From assembly GCA_020446665.1 (NCBI GenBank), contig JAGREF010000092.1, positions 1 through 12,615 on the forward strand: DNA of 12,615 bases. Reading direction: 5' to 3'. The stretch comes from Sphingomonadaceae bacterium. GTDB taxonomy: Bacteria; Pseudomonadota; Alphaproteobacteria; Sphingomonadales; Sphingomonadaceae. Of the stretch, positions 7,503-12,615 are shown piece after piece (the stretch's first letter is position 1; the number at the start of each line of letters is the position of its first letter). A model generated the notes under the pieces. The model made no database searches. It was not told the origin of the DNA and saw only the letters and a list, made by a program, of their open reading frames with translations. Both the position numbers and the translations under genes were made by a program.

Positions 7503-8093
7503 ATGCGCAAGCACTGGTCCAGCCTGTTGATCGCGGCGGCATTCATAGCCATCATTCCCGGCGTCGCGGATGCGCGGCGTCCAACGCCCATACCGACCTT
7601 GTCACCTGTGGCACGCGAAGCCGCTGCGCTTGCCTTGCTCGCGGATCCGGACAGCGTCGCTGATGCACGTGGCGAGGACCTGCTCAGCCTGATTTCTCGT
7701 TCCCTCTATCTCTCTGCCGACCGGGAAACCGTGGCAGGCGGTGTCGATCTCTATTTCCTGCGCATCGAGGACGGGCAAGTGTCCCGCATGCGAGCGACCC
7801 GTCTTTCCGCTGAGGATCTGGAGCAGATGCGCGCGCGCTATCCGCAGGAAGGGGATTTGCCTGGAGAGACATTCATGATTGGCAACGCGTTCATGCCGAT
7901 CGACATTTTTCTTGGCGACGAGCGGGCGGATGAGCAAATAGGGGCAATCGAACCGCAGTCGAAGCGGGACGATTTTATGTTCCAGTCAGCCATGCAGCTT
8001 TCCGAAGGAAGGCGCGGCTTCATGGTCATGGCCTTCCCTTCCGCGGACCCCGACAGCCTTGCCGGTGGCGGCTTCTTCGTTCCGCAGGACTAG
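7503..8093 (+). CDS. Small secreted/periplasmic protein, unknown function
   Basis: 196 aa. AAGGAG (7490-7495) sits 7 bases before the ATG at 7503. The N-terminus is a Sec signal peptide (MRKHW, hydrophobic core, cleavage predicted after A-D-A at residue 24). The mature protein has a short proline-rich start (RRPTPIPTLSP), then a mixed alpha/beta region with GVDLYFLRIEDGQVSRMRAT and an acidic middle, and ends GGGFFVPQD. There are no cysteines and no motif I can assign. It diverges from the LCCL-lipoprotein operon across a 149-bp gap containing a hairpin. A shared envelope function or shared regulator is likely but unproven. Confidence 0.75.
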   Translation: MRKHWSSLLIAAAFIAIIPGVADARRPTPIPTLSPVAREAAALALLADPDSVADARGEDLLSLISRSLYLSADRETVAGGVDLYFLRIEDGQVSRMRATRLSAEDLEQMRARYPQEGDLPGETFMIGNAFMPIDIFLGDERADEQIGAIEPQSKRDDFMFQSAMQLSEGRRGFMVMAFPSADPDSLAGGGFFVPQD

Positions 8094-8164
8094 CCTCAAG
8101 GCATTGGGTCAAATGGCTTGCAGAATGGGCAAACACTTAGACTGCTATGGCCCATTGATCGCAA

Positions 8165-8184
8165 GGAGCGGACAGTCTCGCTCC
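8165..8184 (+). terminator. Possible weak terminator after the secreted-protein gene
   Basis: GGAGCG (8165-8170) and CGCTCC (8179-8184) form a 6-bp GC-rich stem with an 8-nt loop, about 70 bases past the stop codon. Only a short GTTTC follows, so this is a weak candidate. I see nothing else in the gap 8094-8289. Confidence 0.25.
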
Positions 8185-8289
8185 GGTCCTGTTTCAGACG
8201 TTCTCAATCAGGGGCCGCAAGTCGGAATGTCCGTTCACCCTGGGCATTCTATTGGCTTCCGCTAGAATGCAGGCCGGGAGGACAATCGC

Positions 8290-9120
8290 TTGGCCGACAA
8301 TTGGAACGACACCGAAATCGATCTGATCGTTGCGGACTATTTTGCGATGTTGGCGGACGAGCTCGGAGGCAAGGCTTTCAACAAGGCCGAGCATAATCGA
8401 GCCCTGCAAGACATCATCCCGCGAAGCCGGGGTTCTATCGAGTTCAAACACCAGAATATCAGCGCGGTCTTGCTTGGGCTCGGGCAGCCATGGATCGAAG
8501 GTTATAAACCCGCCGCCAATTTCCAGAATGCACTGGTCGATGGGGTCCTGCGTTGGTTGGATACCCGACCGGATTGGCTCGCCCCCCAAAAACGGGCGGT
8601 GCCGCCGTCTCGATTGCGAGAAGCGTCAACGCTCTGGATCGGGCCTCCGCCGACGCAGCGCAATGAACCGCCGACTGTCGATCCGGAATTCATGGCCGCC
8701 ATAGGGCGCAAATACGATGTTGCCGTGCGGGACGCTCGGAACCGTGCCCTGGGCAAGGCTGGCGAGGAGATCGTCCTGCAGCACGAGCAGAGCAGTTTGC
8801 GTCAGGCAGGCCGGGAGGACCTGGCCGACAAGGTGCGGTGGACCGCTGTCCAGGATGGCGACGGTTTTGGCTACGACATTGCCAGCTTCGAGACCGACGG
8901 GCGCGAGCGATTGATCGAGGTAAAGACGACCAACGGCTGGGAACGGACACCCTTTCATATTTCACGCAACGAATTGGCCGTAGCAGATGCCCGTCGGGAT
9001 GACTGGCATCTGGTGCGCCTATGGAATTTCGCCCGCGAGCCAAAAGCCTTCGCGATCAGGCCACCTCTGGAGGCGCACGTAGAATTGACCGCAACGAGCT
9101 TTCTCGCTGGCCTGCGATAG
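8290..9120 (+). CDS. DUF3883 domain protein, PD-(D/E)XK-nuclease-like
   Basis: 276 aa, starting at a TTG (8290) with GGGAGG (8276-8281) 8 bases upstream; the next Met (residue 20) would cut into the conserved N-terminal domain. Residues about 5-95 form a helical domain with FNKAEHNRAL (30-39) and KHQNISAVLLGLG, which I recall accompanying DUF3883 in other proteins. The C-terminal part (about 140-265) has the DUF3883 core: a helix with GKAGEE, then GYDI (D196) and LIEVKTT (E210, K212). The D...ExK spacing is that of a PD-(D/E)XK nuclease-like fold. DUF3883 domains recur in restriction and anti-phage contexts, so a defence or DNA-handling role is plausible but not shown. It stands alone, with no methylase or helicase partner, and converges with an integrase remnant. 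Confidence 0.8.
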   Translation: MADNWNDTEIDLIVADYFAMLADELGGKAFNKAEHNRALQDIIPRSRGSIEFKHQNISAVLLGLGQPWIEGYKPAANFQNALVDGVLRWLDTRPDWLAPQKRAVPPSRLREASTLWIGPPPTQRNEPPTVDPEFMAAIGRKYDVAVRDARNRALGKAGEEIVLQHEQSSLRQAGREDLADKVRWTAVQDGDGFGYDIASFETDGRERLIEVKTTNGWERTPFHISRNELAVADARRDDWHLVRLWNFAREPKAFAIRPPLEAHVELTATSFLAGLR

Positions 9121-9170
9121 GAAGATTTGCCGTAGGCTCCACTCCGGAGGTTTGCTCAAGACCTTCCGGG

Positions 9171-9475
9171 CTTGAACGTATGCGCCTGAGCGATCGAGGC
9201 GAGGATCGCGTCGAGCATGGGCTGCTCCATCGGATCGATTTGTCCACCTGCGGGCGGCGCGCCGTGAGCAGCTTTTCTCGCGCGTCGGCCAGCATCACTT
9301 CCGGCCAGCACCCGAAGGACATGGTCTTCTGCTTTCCATGGAAGCGGTAGTTCATCCATCAGAAGCGATTTTCGTTCTGCTGGTCGAGAACATATGGCCC
9401 GTCGCGGTCGGAAAGTTTGCAGGGCTTGCCCTTGGGCCGCGCTGCCTTGACCGAATTCGCGGTCAGGCCCGACTT
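9171..9475 (-). pseudogene. Decayed P4-type tyrosine integrase, N-terminal fragment
   Basis: On the minus strand from about 9475, one frame reads LTANSVKAARPKGKPCKLSD, then a TGA (9361-9359), then MNYRFHGKQKTMSFGCWPEV and MLADAREKLLTARR. This is the arm-binding N-terminal domain (DUF4102/PF13356) of P4-like integrases. Near 9250-9265 the frame shifts, and the similarity continues as GGQIDPMEQ and LDAILASIAQAHTFK in the next frame before ending at about 9171. No start codon is present, and the core-binding and catalytic domains (Arg-His-Arg-Tyr) are gone. The fragment thus carries a nonsense codon, a frameshift and a deletion. It shows that a mobile island once ended here. The homology break lies 51 bp from the stop of the DUF3883 gene, which converges on it. 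Confidence 0.85.
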
Positions 9476-9508
9476 GATCCGATTCTCTGGAAAGGGGCTC
9501 CGGGGCAA

Positions 9509-9547
9509 GATGGTATGGCCTTTCTCCGTGGGTCAGGAGATACCATC
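9509..9547. repeat. 8-bp inverted repeat upstream of the integrase remnant
   Basis: GATGGTAT (9509-9516) and ATACCATC (9540-9547) are perfect inverted copies separated by 23 bases, just upstream of the decayed integrase. They may be a leftover regulatory or recombination site; the length is short enough for chance. Confidence 0.3.
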
Positions 9548-9748
9548 AATCGCACCCGTTCCGTTCTGAAAGCGGGAGAGATCGCCCCGAACTTGCCGGG
9601 ACTTTATGCCAGAGAAAAACCTCAGAAAACAGACGCTTAACGGACCAAAATGGACGTTGGCGGAAGAGCGGCTGGAGGTAGCGGGAATCTTCAAGGGAAA
9701 TTAACTAACTGATTTTTAATTTGTTTCTCGAATCTCATACTTTTCAAA

Positions 9749-9774
9749 GCCCCCAAATAGGCCCCCAAAAAAAA
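9749..9774. repeat. GCCCCCAAA direct repeat, possible integrase arm site
   Basis: GCCCCCAAA occurs at 9749-9757 and again at 9761-9769 (period 12), followed by further A residues to 9774. It lies in a locally AT-rich stretch about 275 bp upstream of the integrase remnant's 5' end, where att sites of P4-type islands usually lie. No tRNA gene is recognisable beside it, so an attachment role is inference. Confidence 0.4.
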
Positions 9775-10093
9775 TGAACTTCTTTAGGAAGTGGTTGGAT
9801 TCCTTGGGAAGTATGCGTTTCTTATCAAGACCCATATTGACCTCTGAGCCGGTCGTAAAGAAGCGCTTCGGAATCGCAATGGCAAAATGAGATATGCGCG
9901 ATTGCCCATATAGATCACCAAGCCGTTCAGAACGCAGCCGGGGCTGCAATCTGCTCAACGACAGCATTGGTATCGAACAGCCATAAACGTTAACTTTCGG
10001 GATTAGGCCGATACCGTGTGGGCTGGTCTTGAGCGGAAATGTATCGAGAGCCGCATTTCAATCTGCTGCTTGGCGACGACGGCTCCCGCCGAC

Positions 10094-10257
10094 AAAGCGG
10101 TCACTTCCGATCTCAAAACCAACCGTTGAAACCAGACCTACATTCACGCGACGGGTTATGGGTAAAACTGGGCCGGTTGTTGACAGTCCGGATTCAGCGG
10201 TCGACATGCCAAAAGCGGACTTTCCGCTAACGACCAATGAGCGTTCATTTCCGAACG
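10094..10257. repeat. Three imperfect AGCGG-TTCCG repeat units
   Basis: AAAGCGGTCACTTCCGA (10094-10110), AAAGCGGACTTTCCGCT (10212-10228) and GAGCGTTCATTTCCGAACG (10239-10257) share an AGCG...TTCCG core. The middle one is a perfect palindrome, AGCGGA-CTT-TCCGCT (10214-10228). Similar AGCGGACATTC-like words are, from memory, common in intergenic DNA of sphingomonads, so these may belong to a dispersed repeat family. Confidence 0.4.
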
Positions 10258-10469
10258 TAACGAAGCTCCAGATTGACGGCCATGATCACATAGTTGGCAG
10301 GTGGCCTCTGGATGAGTGCGTGTCTCGCTAGGTTCAGTCGACAATTCTCGGTATTTTCGTCGGATGGAGCCGCCTGCAGCAAGACCAACATCGGTTAGCC
10401 ATTCTATCCTTATTGAAGCACCTGGTTAGCCGTGTAGCGATCTCAAGCAGAGAAGTCTGGAGAGCCACT

Positions 10470-11900
10470 TTGACCACCACAAAGATACCGACAGCAACAA
10501 AGCTTGCGTATGGTTTCGGAGCTATCGCCTATGGGGTTAAGAACAACGGGTTCGATTTCTTCCTGTTGTTGTTCTACTCACAAATTCTCGGAGTTGAAGC
10601 AGAACTGGTCGGGCTGGCGCTGCTTATCGCACTGGTCTTCGACGCATTCTCCGATCCTTTTGTCGGCTATCTGAGCGACAACACCCGCAGCCGCTGGGGG
10701 CGCAGGCACCCATGGATGTATTTCGCTGCAATACCGGTCGCGATTGCCTATTTCTTCCTTTGGAGCCCGCCTGAGGGCATTTCGGGCAATATGCTGTTTG
10801 CCTATCTGGTCGTCCTATCGATCCTGATCCGCACGCTTATCACGCTTTATGAAGTGCCAAGCTCTGCGCTCGCCGCGGAACTGACGCGCGACTACGACGA
10901 AAGAACGTCACTGATGGCGTGGCGCACATTCTTTGGCTGGATCGGCGGGACACTGATCGCCGTCTTTACGCTCGCTGTCATTCTAGCGCCAAATGAGGGC
11001 AATCCTAGTGGCCTGTTCAACCGCGACGGCTTCACCACCTATGGTCTGATCGCCTCCGCAATGATCTTTGTTTCGATCATGGTGGCAAGTCTCGGCACGC
11101 ACCGTTTGATCCCGACCTTGCCGGCCGCGCCCGCCAAACAGGCCAAGAAGCTGGCCTCGATATTCGGTGAGATTCTCGAGACTTTGACAAGCAAGTCGTT
11201 CTTCGCACTGTTTTTGGCGACCATCCTTTCATCAGTTGCCACCGGCCTTGCGATGAGCCTCAATCTCTACATCAATTCCTTCTTCTGGGGCTTCACGCAG
11301 GAACAGATTAGCATACTGATCCTCGCATCGCTTGTCGGAGCGACACTTGCGGTAGTGATTGCACCGTTCTTCACCAAGCGGTTCGGTAAACGCAATGGAG
11401 CGCTAATCGCGGCATGCGCGACATTGTTCATGTCACCCGTGCTGATCACCCTGCGCTTGCTCGGCGTTCTGGAGCCGATGCCGGTAGATGGGCAATCGTT
11501 CCTGTTGCCACTGATTTTCGTGGTCGCGGTGATCGAGATGACCCTGACAATCTCATTTCAGGTGCTGATGTTCTCGATGATCGCCGATCTGGTTGAAGAA
11601 AGCGAGGTTAAGACCAAGCGTCGGTCAGAAGGTGTTTTCTTTGCAGCGATCACCTTTTCGGCAAAGGCAACGCAGGGTTTGGGGATTTTCGCTGCATCGC
11701 TGGTGCTTGCCTTTGTCAACTTCCCTGAAGGAGCCGAACCAGGCCAGGTTGCAGACAGCACTGCGCAGGAATTTGGCAAGACTTACCTGATTGCGATTGT
11801 GACGCTTTGGATCCTGCGCCTGCTCTGCGTTCGCCTCTACAAGATCGACCGCGCCGCGCATGAACGCAATGTCGCGCAGACACTTACACCGGCTGAATGA
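10470..11900 (+). CDS. GPH-family (MelB-like) MFS cation symporter
   Basis: 476 aa from the TTG at 10470, preceded by GGAGAG (10459-10464) with 5-base spacing. A longer frame from the TTG at 10413 has no ribosome binding site and adds a charged segment outside the fold. About twelve hydrophobic segments span the chain. The signature DAFSDPFVGYLSDNTRSRWG includes D58 and D62, matching the Asp-xxx-Asp cation site on helix II of MelB, and RRHPW follows in the first cytoplasmic loop. These proteins bring glycosides or related solutes into the cell with Na+ or H+. The substrate cannot be read from the sequence; the decarboxylase 12 bp downstream suggests an organic acid or a more complex catabolic substrate. 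The gene is less GC-rich than the kinase region. Confidence 0.85.
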   Translation: MTTTKIPTATKLAYGFGAIAYGVKNNGFDFFLLLFYSQILGVEAELVGLALLIALVFDAFSDPFVGYLSDNTRSRWGRRHPWMYFAAIPVAIAYFFLWSPPEGISGNMLFAYLVVLSILIRTLITLYEVPSSALAAELTRDYDERTSLMAWRTFFGWIGGTLIAVFTLAVILAPNEGNPSGLFNRDGFTTYGLIASAMIFVSIMVASLGTHRLIPTLPAAPAKQAKKLASIFGEILETLTSKSFFALFLATILSSVATGLAMSLNLYINSFFWGFTQEQISILILASLVGATLAVVIAPFFTKRFGKRNGALIAACATLFMSPVLITLRLLGVLEPMPVDGQSFLLPLIFVVAVIEMTLTISFQVLMFSMIADLVEESEVKTKRRSEGVFFAAITFSAKATQGLGIFAASLVLAFVNFPEGAEPGQVADSTAQEFGKTYLIAIVTLWILRLLCVRLYKIDRAAHERNVAQTLTPAE

Positions 11901-11912
11901 GAGGAAGATCGA

Positions 11913-12527
11913 GTGTTCAAGCGTGATCCAACCAAGAGCTACATGATGCCGGCACATTTCGGCGCCCGCTATCACGGCCCGGGCAGTTCCGGCTGGTATC
12001 GCGACGTGACCGCTCTGACTGTTCCATATGTAACCGATGGCAGCCAATTGGCGCAGTTGCTTCCGCAAGGATTCGAGCCAGCTGCCGAACCGGTCATCTC
12101 TGTCTTCTATGCTTGCAACCGACAAGTCGATTGGCTCGCTGGGAGGGGGTACAACATGATCGGCGTCAATGCCGACGTTACTTATCGCAGCGATGGCGAA
12201 TCCCTTGAAGGGACCTTTGCGTTGGTCATCTGGGAAAATCTGGCCGATCCAATCCTGACTGGGCGCGAGTTGCAGGGAATTCCCAAAGTCTTTGCCGACA
12301 TTCCGGATCACAGCATCTCCAATGACGTCTGGCGCTGCAATGCGAGCCATTTCGGACACACGATTGTCGATATCGAAGTCTCAGGACTACGCGCGCCTGA
12401 ACTTGAGGAGATTGCCGCCAGTGTGGAAGCGCGCAAGGGCAAAGATAATCCAATGGGCTGGCGCTACTTCCAGCAGGCTGGATCATTTGAACCCAAACTT
12501 GACGAATACACGACTTTCCCTTGTTAA
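11913..12527 (+). CDS. Acetoacetate decarboxylase-like protein, C-terminus truncated
   Basis: 204 aa from GTG 11913 with GAGGAAGA (11901-11908) upstream; it forms an operon with the transporter. The core TGRELQGIPKVFADI aligns without gaps to GRELSAYPKK of Clostridium acetobutylicum acetoacetate decarboxylase, making K125 the probable Schiff-base lysine (K115 there). The adjacent Lys116, which lowers the pKa of Lys115, is Val126 here. The protein may therefore be an ADC-superfamily enzyme with different chemistry rather than a true acetoacetate decarboxylase. The family is usually about 245-260 residues; this one stops at TAA (12525-12527) just after YTTFPC, so about 40-50 C-terminal residues are missing. 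The stop lies within 60 bases of adapter-like sequence and may be an assembly error rather than a real truncation. Confidence 0.75.
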   Translation: MFKRDPTKSYMMPAHFGARYHGPGSSGWYRDVTALTVPYVTDGSQLAQLLPQGFEPAAEPVISVFYACNRQVDWLAGRGYNMIGVNADVTYRSDGESLEGTFALVIWENLADPILTGRELQGIPKVFADIPDHSISNDVWRCNASHFGHTIVDIEVSGLRAPELEEIAASVEARKGKDNPMGWRYFQQAGSFEPKLDEYTTFPC

Positions 12528-12585
12528 AATCACATCACGCAGATCATGTTGTTCGCTTTAATGGTACACTGCACACAACCGATCT

Positions 12586-12615
12586 ATCGGAAGAACACAC
12601 CTCTGATCTCCAGAT
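12586..12615 (+). other. Illumina adapter-like sequence at contig end (artefact)
   Basis: The last 30 bases align without gaps to the Illumina TruSeq read-1 adapter from its ATCGGAAGAG portion onward. I count 25 of 30 identities, 25 of the first 28, including ATCGGAAGA, CACAC, TCTGA and CTCCAG. The preceding 21 bases (12565-12585) match the end of the opposite adapter at 15 of 21, including TACAC and a terminal CCGATCT directly abutting. Together they look like an error-containing adapter dimer joined to a contig end. This is not genomic sequence. Confidence 0.85.

Larger units (their letters stand above)
9121..10469. other. Gene-free stretch: decayed mobile-island scar
   Basis: No intact gene is supported across about 1.35 kb. 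It holds the integrase remnant, the GCCCCCAAA repeats and imperfect AGCGG-TTCCG repeats. Short open frames on both strands lack Shine-Dalgarno sites, consistent composition or recognisable domains. Base composition falls toward AT around 9700-9900, unlike the flanking genes. The immediate upstream region of the transporter (10350-10469) should contain its promoter, but I see no clear -35/-10 pair. Confidence 0.6.

Noticed and set aside
8194..8589. 131-codon minus-strand frame overlapping the DUF3883 start
   Set aside because: It overlaps the conserved N-terminal domain of the plus-strand gene and has no recognisable features.
9700..9780. Possible tRNA 3' end (CTCGAATCTC) as an integration target
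   Set aside because: It resembles a T-arm loosely, but no acceptor stem, anticodon arm or complete cloverleaf can be folded around it.
9716..9967. 83-codon minus-strand frame ending in FEKYEIRETN
   Set aside because: It could be a small gene or relic, but it has no clear ribosome binding site or family, and its end is encoded by the GCCCCCAAA repeats. I do not call it.
10029..10331. 100-codon plus-strand frame before the transporter
   Set aside because: It overlaps the AGCGG-TTCCG repeats and lacks a ribosome binding site or domain; judged non-coding.
11625..12359. 244-codon open frame on the minus strand opposite the transporter and decarboxylase
   Set aside because: Both plus-strand genes have family motifs and ribosome binding sites; the antisense frame has neither and spans their junction.
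1..12615. CRISPR array or intact insertion sequence
   Set aside because: No regularly spaced repeats with spacers and no transposase with terminal inverted repeats were seen on either strand.

Overview
The window looks like a draft-assembly contig from an alphaproteobacterium, most likely Sphingomonadales and probably Erythrobacteraceae-like. This rests on the high GC of most genes, the gene families present and the overall gene style; no rRNA or other marker gene is present to confirm it. It begins inside an acetyl-CoA synthetase gene. It ends in about 30 to 50 bases that closely match degenerate Illumina adapter sequence, so the right edge is an assembly artefact, not biology.

Layout. (1) 1-395: the 3' end of acs, then a response regulator that loses homology after about 45 residues, marking a rearrangement junction. 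(2) 396-5883: a regulatory and cell-surface module. A HAF-repeat autotransporter-like protein (minus strand) diverges from an ECF sigma factor of the Sig-70_X6 type, which is followed by a one-TM Ser/Thr kinase with a TPR-rich C-terminal half. (3) 5891-8093: an envelope and secreted-protein module. A tandem LCCL-domain protein and a lipoprotein overlap by 4 bp on the minus strand, and diverge from a small secreted protein. A strong hairpin lies in the divergent gap. (4) 8290-9120: an orphan DUF3883 (PD-(D/E)XK-like) protein, a plausible defence or nucleic-acid-linked gene. (5) 9121-10469: about 1.35 kb with no intact gene. It holds a decayed P4-type integrase fragment, a GCCCCCAAA direct repeat and imperfect AGCGG...TTCCG repeats, and reads as the scar of a mobile island. 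(6) 10470-12527: a GPH-family (MelB-like) transporter followed 12 bp later by an acetoacetate decarboxylase-like gene that ends prematurely near the contig edge.

How the genes may work together. The most interesting unit is 0.4-8.1 kb. The sigma factor carries S-L-N-T-T in the region 2.2 segment where classical ECF factors are acidic, and it sits directly upstream of a membrane kinase. This matches the known EcfP/PknT arrangement, in which kinase phosphorylation of the sigma factor replaces the missing acidic charge. The divergent gaps 2598-2756 and 7354-7502 share two words (AAACGTGAA and CGGCAAGGAA) in the same order. That raises the possibility that the HAF protein, LCCL protein, lipoprotein and secreted protein form one envelope regulon tied to this kinase-sigma pair. 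This is inference from the sequence and has not been demonstrated.
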